Source: a virus
IMG/VR virus record: IMGVR_UViG_3300044699_000093
Coordinates: 1 to 37,213 of that record
Direction: 5' to 3' (one strand)
Length of the DNA: 37,213 nt
Both the position numbers and the translations under genes were made by a program. Below the pieces are notes generated by a model. That model worked only from the letters and a program-made list of their open reading frames with translations, did no database searches and was not told the DNA's origin. Below are positions 31,670 to 37,213 of this stretch, piece by piece (position 1 is the stretch's first letter; every line of letters starts with the position of its first letter).

Positions 31670-31891
31670 ATGGCGAAGAGAGCGAAGAAGCAGACAGTGT
31701 TCGTAGATTTCACGGTCGAGAACCACGGGACGATCTTTCTGCTGCGGCCGAACACCGCGGCGGCGCGTCAGTGGATCGAAGATCACATTCCAGACGACGC
31801 GCAGAAGTTTGGCGGCGCAGTGGTGGTCGAACACCGCTACATCGCCGACATCGTCCAGGGCATCGTGAACGACGGCTACGGGGTGAACTGA
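31670..31891 (+). CDS. Hypothetical small phage protein
   Basis: 73 aa from ATG 31670, preceded by AAGGAGACTGACCG. MAKRAKKQTVFVDFTVENHG, TIFLLRPNTAAARQWIEDHI, PDDAQKFGGAVVVEHRYIAD. Beta-alpha-beta look, common among short phage proteins ('..f.v...gti.ll.p.t..a..wi.e.i'). First gene under the promoter at 31616. TGA overlaps the next ATG. Confidence 0.65.
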   Translation: MAKRAKKQTVFVDFTVENHGTIFLLRPNTAAARQWIEDHIPDDAQKFGGAVVVEHRYIADIVQGIVNDGYGVN

Positions 31892-32177
31892 TGGCGACCT
31901 TTCGAAACGCGGCAGTGCGATGGGACGGCGACGATGTCGTCCACATCGCGTCGAATTCAGTTCACGAGCGGTCGGCGAAGTTTGTCCTGTGCGCCAAGCG
32001 CATCGGCGCGAAACCCGGTCTACGACGGCGATTCAGGCGTCGGCCCGCGCACGGCGTTGGTGCGGCGATGCCTTTGGCTCGACGTCGCTGGTGCCGACGT
32101 GCGCGGTGTGCCGTGAACGAGAGCAGCGCGTGTGTCGGCCCAGTGAACACGTCGTCGTGGCAGGGAGGGCAACGTAG
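31891..32177 (+). CDS. Small Cys-rich protein with two indels
   Basis: ATG 31891 gives MATFRNAAVRWDGDDVVHIA, SNSVHERSAKFVLCAKRIG. Frame one then degenerates. Inserting breaks near 32010 and 32063 recovers NPVYDGDSGVGPRTALVR and DAFGSTSLVPTCAVCREREQ, RVCRPSEHVVVAGRAT, ending at TAG 32175-32177. C34, then CAVC and C near the end suggest a zinc knuckle. The reconstruction is a guess but gives the only sensible coding path here, and ends exactly at the next start (TAGTG). Confidence 0.4.
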
Positions 32178-32380
32178 TGGCGATCTACTGGACGAAGCCG
32201 TATCACGGCGTGCAGCACGCGACCGTGAACGGCCAGCAGGCCACCGTGACTGACTACGGGTCATTCGCGGTGGCCACGATCTTTCCACGAGTCGGTGCGC
32301 CCGGGTTCTTCAGCGCACCGGAACGACCGTTCGACACCGCTGTCCAGGCCCGCGCCTGGGTGGCGTCACAGCAGCAGTAA
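32177..32380 (+). CDS. Hypothetical small protein
   Basis: 67 aa from GTG 32177 with GGGAGGG upstream. VAIYWTKPYHGVQHATVNGQ, QATVTDYGSFAVATIFPRVG, APERPFDTAVQARAWVASQQ. Small beta-sheet plus a C-terminal helix ('..ersF.t..eAr.Wv..qq'), a pattern seen in short phage proteins of unknown function. Confidence 0.6.
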   Translation: MAIYWTKPYHGVQHATVNGQQATVTDYGSFAVATIFPRVGAPGFFSAPERPFDTAVQARAWVASQQQ

Positions 32381-32399
32381 CGATCACAGGGAGACAGCA

Positions 32400-32882
32400 A
32401 TGGCAGACGACAAGAATTTCAACCAGTTCAACGACGGCACCGTCAGCGGAAATCTGCCTGACGTGTTCGACGCCACCATCGGTGCGCTCTTGCACCGCCA
32501 GGGCGTGGACAGCACCAGGGCCACGCTCATTCGCTCAGTGCCACTCTTCGGCATCGGCGGTTCGATGTCCTACAGCGTGCAGACGTTCCGGCAGGCGGGC
32601 GACATCTTGGAAGAGGATCCGGAGAAGGGCACCATTCGTCGCGGGCCTCCGGCCTTCACCGTGGCCCTGGAAGTCGCACACCGCGACAACCTGCGCCGCA
32701 TCATCCTGCCGCACGAGGTGCTGGACGTGATCATTCGTCAGCGTGACAGTCTGACGACGACGGCGCTCCGGCGCTCGGCGAAGGCCTCGGCGAAGGCACG
32801 CAAGGCGCGAGGTATCGTGCCCGACGTGACGAAGATGCAGGCCGCACGCAAGCGCAAGCGCAAGGAGGCTGGCAAGAAGTAG
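32400..32882 (+). CDS. Hypothetical basic-tailed protein
   Basis: 160 aa from ATG 32400 with GGGAGACAGCA upstream. NQFNDGTVSGNLPDVFDATI, GALLHRQGVDSTRATLIRSV, TVALEVAHRDNLRRIILPHE, VLDVIIRQRDSLTTTALRRS, then a lysine-rich tail (KMQAARKRKRKEAGKK). A globular alpha/beta part and a disordered, probably nucleic-acid-binding tail. Followed by a clear terminator. No family recognised. Confidence 0.65.
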   Translation: MADDKNFNQFNDGTVSGNLPDVFDATIGALLHRQGVDSTRATLIRSVPLFGIGGSMSYSVQTFRQAGDILEEDPEKGTIRRGPPAFTVALEVAHRDNLRRIILPHEVLDVIIRQRDSLTTTALRRSAKASAKARKARGIVPDVTKMQAARKRKRKEAGKK

Positions 32883-32906
32883 CACTCGCCTACGCCCGAC
32901 AGACAA

Positions 32907-32945
32907 CGCCCTGGTCAGCAGCAACTGGCCAGGGCGTTTGTTTTT
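32907..32945 (+). terminator. Rho-independent terminator
   Basis: CGCCCTGGTCAG, short loop, CTGGCCAGGGCG (12-bp stem, one G-T) followed by TTTGTTTTT. It ends the plus-strand unit just before the opposing tRNA gene. Confidence 0.9.
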
Positions 32946-32947
32946 AG

Positions 32948-33029
32948 TGCCGGGGATGGGAGTCGAACCCACACGCCTTGCGGCTCGGAATTTTAAGTCC
33001 CGTGCGTCTGCCTGTTCCGCCACCCCGGC
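32948..33029 (-). tRNA. tRNA-Leu (UAA anticodon)
   Basis: An 82-nt cloverleaf on the minus strand. The acceptor stem GCCGGGG pairs with CCCCGGC plus discriminator A. The anticodon stem CGGGA/TTCCG (one G-T) holds loop CTTAAAA with anticodon TAA. A long variable arm (about AGCCGCAAGGCGT) marks a class II tRNA, and the T-arm is GTGGG-TTCGACT-CCCAT. CCA is not encoded. It reads UUA, a rare codon in a high-GC genome. It could be phage-carried or a leftover from an integration site; there is no integrase next to it. Confidence 0.95.
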
Positions 33030-33081
33030 CAGTAAAACTTACTTTACAGCTGCTGCGCCAGGGTCTAGCCTGTGGCTTCCA

Positions 33082-33315
33082 ATGTCCATGCTGCGGTGTT
33101 ACTCGATTTATCAAAACCCCCGCGACTATCCCGGCAAGATCGTGGTGCGCGGCACGACCATCGCAGGCGGCACCTGCGAACCCGACGAGACCGCGGTGTA
33201 TATCGGCGAGAGTTTGAACGATGCCCGTGCGGTGATCGAAGCGCTCGATCCGAACCTGATTTGTTTTCCGCGGGACGAGAATGACGAACCGCAGATCGTG
33301 GAGACGTGGCTGTGA
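33082..33315 (+). CDS. Hypothetical small protein
   Basis: About 77 aa from ATG 33082 (ATG 33088 also possible; no clear ribosome site). MSMLRCYSIYQNPRDYPGKI, VVRGTTIAGGTCEPDETAVY, IGESLNDARAVIEALDPNLI. The 'f.vYqnP.DyPgk.VvR' start is common in small phage proteins of unknown function. The stop overlaps the next gene's GTG. Confidence 0.65.
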   Translation: MSMLRCYSIYQNPRDYPGKIVVRGTTIAGGTCEPDETAVYIGESLNDARAVIEALDPNLICFPRDENDEPQIVETWL

Positions 33316-33521
33316 ACGTCCCGAGTGAAGCCGACACCGTCGTCTGTGTCCGTGCATTCTTAACGGACGAGCATTTCGGATACGAGCATTGGCAGGCGCG
33401 GCAATTTTGCGCACCCGACAACGCCCGACCAGCTGTTTTGGTTATCTGCGAGACCCCTGACGACGCGGAGGATGCCGCCCGTCGCATTCGCGAAGCCCTG
33501 GGCCTACGGGAGGGCGCATGA
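33312..33521 (+). CDS. Hypothetical small protein
   Basis: 69 aa from GTG 33312 (GTGA overlap with the previous stop); GTG 33306 would add two residues. VNVPSEADTVVCVRAFLTDE, HFGYEHWQARQFCAPDNARP, AVLVICETPDDAEDAARRIR. Alternating beta and helix; no known family. The stop overlaps the next ATG. Confidence 0.55.
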   Translation: MNVPSEADTVVCVRAFLTDEHFGYEHWQARQFCAPDNARPAVLVICETPDDAEDAARRIREALGLREGA

Positions 33522-33829
33522 CCAGACGTAAGACGTTCATCGAAGACGCGGAGGCGCTGCACCGTGCGCAGCATCGTGCCCAGACCAGCGCCGCTGACTA
33601 CATTGCCAACAGCAGCCCGCTCACCAGGGAACGCATCATCGAACTCGGCGAGAACTATCGCCACTACACGCTGCGGCGCAATCGTTCCGATTTGTTTGGC
33701 ACCGACGACGAACGCGTCGAACTCTGCCGTCTGGCACTAGCAGCGTTACAGCGGTCTGTGATCTACAAGAATCCAGCCTGCACCATTGACCATCCCGGGC
33801 AATCGTGCAACGTCGCGTGCGGTTATTGA
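33518..33829 (+). CDS. Hypothetical protein
   Basis: 103 aa from ATG 33518 (ATGA overlap). MTRRKTFIEDAEALHRAQHR, PLTRERIIELGENYRHYTLR, ELCRLALAALQRSVIYKNPA. Helical, with four-residue Cys pattern at the end (C..H..C...C). No known family. Directly followed by the SLOG-like gene. Confidence 0.6.
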   Translation: MTRRKTFIEDAEALHRAQHRAQTSAADYIANSSPLTRERIIELGENYRHYTLRRNRSDLFGTDDERVELCRLALAALQRSVIYKNPACTIDHPGQSCNVACGY

Positions 33830-33831
33830 CG

Positions 33832-34257
33832 ATGGTTCTCGGCATTGTCGGCGCAGAGGCGGCGAAGTTCACCGCGAAGACGGAAGCGAAGGCCCGCGTC
33901 GTGATTCGGGCACTGTTCACGCCGGAGGTGACCTCGGTCGTCAGCGGCGCGTGTCACCTGGGCGGCATCGACATCTGGGCTATCGAGGAAGCGCAGAAGC
34001 ACGGCCTGCCCACGCTCACGTTCCCGGCGCGGCACCACAGCTGGTCGGCCGGTTACATGCCGCGCAACATCAAGATCGCCGAGACCTCCGACACGGTGGT
34101 GTGCGTCGTCGTCAAAGAACTTCCGGCAGGTTACACCGGCATGCGGTTCCGGCTCTGCTATCACTGCGGCACGACCGACCACGTGAAGTCGGGCGGCTGC
34201 TGGACGGTGAAGCATGCGAAGCGGCTGGGCAAGCTGGGTCTGGTGGTGATCGTGTGA
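33832..34257 (+). CDS. SLOG/DUF2493-like Rossmann-fold protein
   Basis: 141 aa from ATG 33832. MVLGIVGAEAAKFTAKTEAK begins with a nucleotide-binding-type strand and glycine turn. EVTSVVSGACHLGGIDIWAI, EEAQKHGLPTLTFPARHHSW and ETSDTVVCVVVKEL follow the SLOG/DUF2493 order '..vvSGgc.lGGID.wae..A...glp...fp......' in which a small-molecule or nucleotide is bound. A C-terminal CYHC, then C, may be a zinc knuckle. SLOG proteins sense or process nucleotide ligands in phage and defence systems. The exact role is unknown. Confidence 0.7.
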   Translation: MVLGIVGAEAAKFTAKTEAKARVVIRALFTPEVTSVVSGACHLGGIDIWAIEEAQKHGLPTLTFPARHHSWSAGYMPRNIKIAETSDTVVCVVVKELPAGYTGMRFRLCYHCGTTDHVKSGGCWTVKHAKRLGKLGLVVIV

Positions 34258-34814
34258 GACCGATTGATCTGCCGCCGCCGTCGCACTGGGCCACGCGTCC
34301 GCACGGCACACGCCTGCGCTACATCTCTGGCTGTCGCTGCGTGCCGTGTCGCGCTGCCCGCAGTCGCTACGAAACGCTGCGCACCCTCAAGCGGGCGCAG
34401 GGCCACTGGAACGGGCTGGTGGACGCGCTGCCTGCCCGTCAGCACCTCCAGGCACTCAGCCGCCAGGGCATGGGCTACAAGCGCGTGGCGCGGGCCGCAG
34501 GCGTCTCCATCACGGTCGTGCAGCTGATCGTGACCGGCCGTCGCACGCAGATGCGGGCGCAGGCGCGGCGGAAGATCCTGGCGGTGCGTCTCTCGCTGGC
34601 TCCGCATGCGCTCGTGCCCGCAGGGCCGACCTGGGTGCTGCTCGACGCCCTGGTGGCAGAGGGCTATCCCAAGTGCCGCCTCGCGTGGATGCTGGGCTAT
34701 CGTGGCTGGGGGCTGCAAATTTCGCGGCGTCAGGTCACCGTGAAGACGGCCGCACGCGTCGAGGCGCTCTACAGCTGGGTCTCCGAACAGGCATCTGCCG
34801 CAATGACGCGGTAG
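34254..34814 (+). CDS. HTH DNA-binding protein (mycobacteriophage-type family)
   Basis: 186 aa from GTG 34254, overlapping the SLOG-like stop. HGTRLRYISGCRCVPCRAAR is the 'HGt..rY..GCrC.pCr.A' start of a family widespread in actinobacteriophages. HWNGLVDALPARQHLQALSR, QGMGYKRVARAAGVSITVVQ is the HTH region; LLDALVAEGYPKCRLAWMLG forms a second, related helix pair. The CxC..C group may bind zinc. The family is thought to bind DNA. It ends just before a long stem-loop. Confidence 0.75.
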   Translation: MRPIDLPPPSHWATRPHGTRLRYISGCRCVPCRAARSRYETLRTLKRAQGHWNGLVDALPARQHLQALSRQGMGYKRVARAAGVSITVVQLIVTGRRTQMRAQARRKILAVRLSLAPHALVPAGPTWVLLDALVAEGYPKCRLAWMLGYRGWGLQISRRQVTVKTAARVEALYSWVSEQASAAMTR

Positions 34815-34818
34815 AGAC

Positions 34819-34884
34819 GGCACCGGGTGCGTGGGCCGCTGTGAATCACAACCGAAAAGGGAAAAGAACCCACGCCCCGGTGCC
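34819..34884 (+). terminator. Long stem-loop after the HTH gene
   Basis: GGCACCGGGTGCGTGGG (34819-34835) pairs with CCCACGCCCCGGTGCC (34869-34884), a 16-bp stem with one bulged base and a 33-nt loop. No T-run follows, so it may be a structured RNA or a factor-dependent end rather than a simple terminator. Confidence 0.5.
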
Positions 34885-34947
34885 GGAAATTGTCAACTTG
34901 TTTTACACACCTCGCCTCTGAGAGAATTCCTGCCAGGAGTGTAAATA
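34885..34947. other. Short non-coding stretch with AT-rich promoter-like sequence
   Basis: ATTGTCAACTTGTTTTACAC and a later TGTAAAT are promoter-like, but no clean -35/-10 pair is seen. The left arm of an inverted repeat (34914-34928) lies here. Confidence 0.3.
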
Positions 34948-35040
34948 GTGGCAGAGCAGCAGAATGAGCAGGCAGATTGGGGATCGGTGTTGTGGTTGGT
35001 TGTGGCCGTGGGGTTAATTCTCAGAGGCTTAGGAGCCTAG
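34948..35040 (+). CDS. 30-aa single-pass membrane peptide
   Basis: GTG 34948 with CAGGAG about 10 nt upstream gives MAEQQNEQADWGSVLWLVVA, VGLILRGLGA. One membrane helix (SVLWLVVAVGLILRGLG) with a polar Gln/Asp-rich start. It precedes the next membrane gene by 4 nt, so the two may form a holin-type or membrane pair. An inverted repeat flanks it. Confidence 0.45.
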   Translation: MAEQQNEQADWGSVLWLVVAVGLILRGLGA

Positions 35041-35044
35041 CCCG

Positions 35045-35449
35045 ATGGTGCAACAACGGATGGCGCACGAGTGGTTGCTGTTGATGTTTTGTGCGGTGGC
35101 GGCAACCGTCTGGTTTGCCAGCACGACCGGGCACGAGATTGGACTGGGAGAAACGGTCGCGGGCGTGGCGATTGCGCCGATCTTCTACGCGGCGCTCTGG
35201 GTGCCGCGGTTGACGTGGTGGGCGTTCAAGCAGGTAAAGGGGGCGGTGATGGCCGACGACGACGCGGAATTCATGATCGACACGAGCGGGGCGCAGCTGC
35301 TGGTGTTGGTGCGCGTCATCGAAGGCATGGTGTCGGTCTTCGTGCTGTCGCAGATGCCGCCCGCGGTGATGGCGGACATGCTCCACGACATCGCGACGAA
35401 GCTGGAGTCGGGCGCGATCCGGCCCGTCAGCGAAATGACGAAGCATTGA
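35045..35449 (+). CDS. Two-helix membrane protein with internal start
   Basis: 134 aa from ATG 35045. EWLLLMFCAVAATVWFAST and ETVAGVAIAPIFYAALWVP are membrane segments (about residues 9-27 and 36-54). The cytoplasmic part (MADDDAEFMIDTSGAQLLVL, VRVIEGMVSVFVLSQMPPAV) starts at an in-frame ATG 35249 preceded by AAAGGGGGCGGTG, so a 66-aa shorter protein may also be made. The small size and helices suit a holin, but nothing else in the window is a lysis gene. Confidence 0.55.
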   Translation: MVQQRMAHEWLLLMFCAVAATVWFASTTGHEIGLGETVAGVAIAPIFYAALWVPRLTWWAFKQVKGAVMADDDAEFMIDTSGAQLLVLVRVIEGMVSVFVLSQMPPAVMADMLHDIATKLESGAIRPVSEMTKH

Positions 35450-35550
35450 GTTTGAGCAATGCCGTCTTGGGACGTGACGGCAAGGCTCCCCGGCGCGGCT
35501 GGCAAGAGAGGCCGTGGTCAGCCGTCGCCGGGTTAGTTCAGGAGGTGAGC
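35450..35550. other. Non-coding gap
   Basis: 101 nt without a convincing gene. An ATG at about 35459 would give a 25-aa GC-rich peptide ending just before the next ribosome site, but nothing else supports it. Confidence 0.3.
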
Positions 35551-35778
35551 ATGGCGAAGGACTATGAGGACGCCAGGGCCAGGATCGAAGCATTGATCGA
35601 GACGCTGCTTAACGAGGGTGTATCGCTGCCGGAAGTCGTCGCAGGCCTGGGCGCGAACCTCGGCGTGGCGCTGTTCAGCATGGAACTGGGTGCGCCAAAC
35701 GCGAAAGTGGTTGTGGATAACTTCATCCGCACCCTGCGCGAGGACATGGTGGTTATACGTCGCGGCGTCATTCAGTAA
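35551..35778 (+). CDS. Hypothetical small protein
   Basis: 75 aa from ATG 35551 with AGGAGGTGAGC, an excellent ribosome site. MAKDYEDARARIEALIETLL, NEGVSLPEVVAGLGANLGVA and LFSMELGAPNAKVVVDNFIR. Helical; the size and layout resemble the C-terminal half of the gene at 35045, possibly distant relatives. It is the last gene before the portal. Function unknown. Confidence 0.65.
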   Translation: MAKDYEDARARIEALIETLLNEGVSLPEVVAGLGANLGVALFSMELGAPNAKVVVDNFIRTLREDMVVIRRGVIQ

Positions 35779-35834
35779 TTCCGACCACACCGTAAACTTT
35801 CCAACGTCGTGCTACACTCGCCGCCATCATCCCG
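35779..35834 (+). promoter_or_regulatory. Candidate promoter before the portal gene
   Basis: GTGCTACACT (35812-35821) contains a TACACT -10-like box. The same GTGCTACACT ten-mer occurs at about 20426-20435 before the integrase. The -35 region is weak. Low confidence. Confidence 0.3.
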
Positions 35835-37213
35835 ATGGCAGACGAGGCTCCGGCTGGCGTCACTGATCTTCACAGTCAGGCCGTCGCACGCTTCCACTTC
35901 ATCGCCGAGACCGACTCCCAACAACGCACCAGTGAAATCGAGGCGCTGAACTTCGAAGCGGGCGACCAGTGGCCCGAAGACGCGAAGATCAGCCGCCAGG
36001 GCACGCCTGCGAACGCGGCGCTCGGCACACCGGCCGTGCCGCCGCGGCCGATGCTCACCATGCGCACGCTGGATCAGCCGCTGGCGCAGATTTCGAGCAT
36101 GGCGCGGGCCGCAGACCTCGGCATCAAGATCGTGCCGAAGGACGGGGACGCGAACGAGAAGACCGCGGAGGTGATCGCAGGCCTCTGCCGCGCCATCGAG
36201 GCCGATAGTCACGCCGAAGAGGCCTACTACTGGGGCTTCCAGCGGATGCGGGCCTGCGGTCGTGGCTATTGGCGCGTCAACAAAACCTACGCGAACGATG
36301 ACAGCGGCTTCGATCAGGTGCTGCGCATCGAGCCGATTGAAAACGGCGCGTCGGTCTATCTCGATCCGATGCCGTTCTGGCATGCGGCGGGCGGCTTCTG
36401 GGAACCCGATTTCGCGTTCATCACCGAAGACGTAGCGGAAGACGACTACAAGCGGCGCTTCGGCCGGTCGAAGCTGGCGAACGCGAGTGCGGGCGAACTG
36501 CTCACCGCGGTCGGCGACATGAAGCAGGACTGGGTGGTCGAGGGCGAGGCCGGTCGCTACTTCCGCATCGCCGAATACTTCTACGCCACCTACGACGAAC
36601 GCACCGAGACCGACAAAGAAACCGGCACGACCCGCGAAATTCGCACGCGCAAAATCATGTGGGCGAAGATGAACGGCGTTGAATTCCTCGAAGAGCCGCA
36701 GGAATGGGACGGGCAGTTCATTCCGGTGATCGAGTGCGTCGGCAATCGGTTCAACATCGCGGGCAAGCGCATCGCCGAAGGCATGGTGCAGCCGAACATC
36801 TCCGCGTGCCGCATGTTGAACTACATGGTCTCAGCTGCGGCCGAAAAGATCGGTCTCGGATCGCTGGCTCCCTGGATCGGCATCGCCGGTCAGTTCGAAG
36901 GGTTCGAAAACTGGTGGGACCAAGCGAACACGCGCAACTTTTCGAAGCTGGAATACAACGCGGTCACCGAGAAGACCGGCAACACGGTGCTGCCGCCGCC
37001 GACGCGCAACAACGACGAACCCGCGATCCTCGCCTTCGCGAACATGATCGCGCTCTTCACGAATTTCATCCGCTCAACAACCGGTGTGCCGGATGCGGCC
37101 CTGGGCCACGTCAACCCGAACGATAAGTCCGGAGTCGCCATTCAATCGCTCCAACGCGCCGCGGAGCAGGGCGCTTCGAACTGGCTCGGTTTTCTCGCCC
37201 GGGCGATCCGGCA
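35835..37213 (+). CDS. P22-like portal protein (3' end outside the window)
   Basis: An open frame from ATG 35835 to the last base (459 codons, no stop). HSQAVARFHFIAETDSQQRT, SEIEALNFEAGDQWPEDAKI opens in the way usual for P22-family portals. Further on come RPMLTMRTLDQPLAQISSMA, AYYWGFQRMRACGRGYWRVN, DQVLRIEPIENGASVYLDPM, WVVEGEAGRYFRIAEYFYAT, FIPVIECVGNRFNIAGKRIA and NISACRMLNYMVSAAAEKIG, matching the P22 portal order. A dodecameric ring through which DNA is packaged by terminase and to which gp4/gp10 attach. The remaining roughly 200-300 codons lie to the right. Confidence 0.85.
   Translation, partial: MADEAPAGVTDLHSQAVARFHFIAETDSQQRTSEIEALNFEAGDQWPEDAKISRQGTPANAALGTPAVPPRPMLTMRTLDQPLAQISSMARAADLGIKIVPKDGDANEKTAEVIAGLCRAIEADSHAEEAYYWGFQRMRACGRGYWRVNKTYANDDSGFDQVLRIEPIENGASVYLDPMPFWHAAGGFWEPDFAFITEDVAEDDYKRRFGRSKLANASAGELLTAVGDMKQDWVVEGEAGRYFRIAEYFYATYDERTETDKETGTTREIRTRKIMWAKMNGVEFLEEPQEWDGQFIPVIECVGNRFNIAGKRIAEGMVQPNISACRMLNYMVSAAAEKIGLGSLAPWIGIAGQFEGFENWWDQANTRNFSKLEYNAVTEKTGNTVLPPPTRNNDEPAILAFANMIALFTNFIRSTTGVPDAALGHVNPNDKSGVAIQSLQRAAEQGASNWLGFLARAIR

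Noticed and set aside
32948-33029. tRNA-Leu as the attachment site
   Set aside because: The integrase and its candidate sites are 11 kb away and the tRNA is flanked by ordinary phage genes; a carried tRNA is simpler. Kept only as a minor alternative.
36704-37126. ORF of 140 aa on the plus strand
   Set aside because: It is a shadow frame within the portal gene, which is open from 35835 to the end; its composition (Arg/His/Gly rich) is typical of an off-frame in GC-rich DNA.

Overview
The window is most of a temperate, short-tailed (P22-type podovirus-like) phage genome from a high-GC bacterial host, seen as an intact phage, a prophage or a metagenomic contig. Four things support this reading. 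It has a P22-like portal, a gp4-like head-tail adaptor and a gp10-like tail accessory protein. It has large internal or ejection-type virion proteins. It has a tyrosine integrase with an excisionase-like partner. It has an ERF/YqaJ recombination cassette next to divergent HTH regulators. The host cannot be named; strong Shine-Dalgarno sites and near-consensus sigma70-type promoters only show a conventional bacterium. The portal runs off the right end and the gp4 gene runs off the left end, so in a circular or permuted genome the missing piece (rest of portal, scaffold, coat, probably lysis genes) would lie between them.

Layout. 1-10.1 kb (+): tail and ejection genes (gp4, gp10, tail-fibre proteins with a collar domain, histidine-rich repeats and a collagen-like stretch, a GNAT-like protein, two paralogous internal proteins, two large internal proteins). 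Almost all of this stretch is broken by single-base insertions and deletions roughly every 70-100 nt, while protein similarity runs on across frames. This looks like uncorrected sequence error rather than gene decay. 10.1-11.6 kb (+): an intact tail-fibre or spike gene. 11.7-17.3 kb (-): a leftward operon with a Cro-like regulator, ERF annealing protein, YqaJ exonuclease, NinB-like protein, HNH nuclease, a replication-initiation-type protein, small zinc-ribbon, lipoprotein and membrane proteins, a ribbon-helix-helix-like protein and a very basic repeat protein. 17.3-18.0 kb (+): a divergent regulator. 18.0-19.3 kb (-) and 19.5-20.4 kb (+): two small operons fired from a pair of mirror-image promoters. 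20.5-22.8 kb: integrase, a candidate integrase arm-site or attP region, excisionase and two small genes. 22.9-30.9 kb (+): terminase small subunit, a PD-(D/E)XK-like protein, small genes, a Pro/Gly-repeat protein, terminase large subunit (one frameshift), a run of very small genes and a 921-aa protein. 30.7-31.5 kb (-): three small genes including a frameshifted MobC/RHH-like protein. 31.7-35.8 kb (+): small genes, a tRNA-Leu(UAA) on the minus strand, a SLOG-like protein, an HTH protein and membrane proteins. 35.8 kb to the end (+): portal.

The best candidate for something undescribed is the middle of the 921-aa protein (28095-30860). Its central domain reads like a divergent HhH-GPD (endonuclease III/MutY-type) DNA glycosylase fold, in a gene sitting between terminase and portal. 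Other points of note are the mirrored promoter pair at 19.4 kb, the helically phased TGACAATC sites beside the integrase, and the palindrome beside the RHH-like gene at 31.6 kb. No CRISPR array, reverse transcriptase, DGR, insertion sequence, polymerase, helicase or endolysin was recognised.
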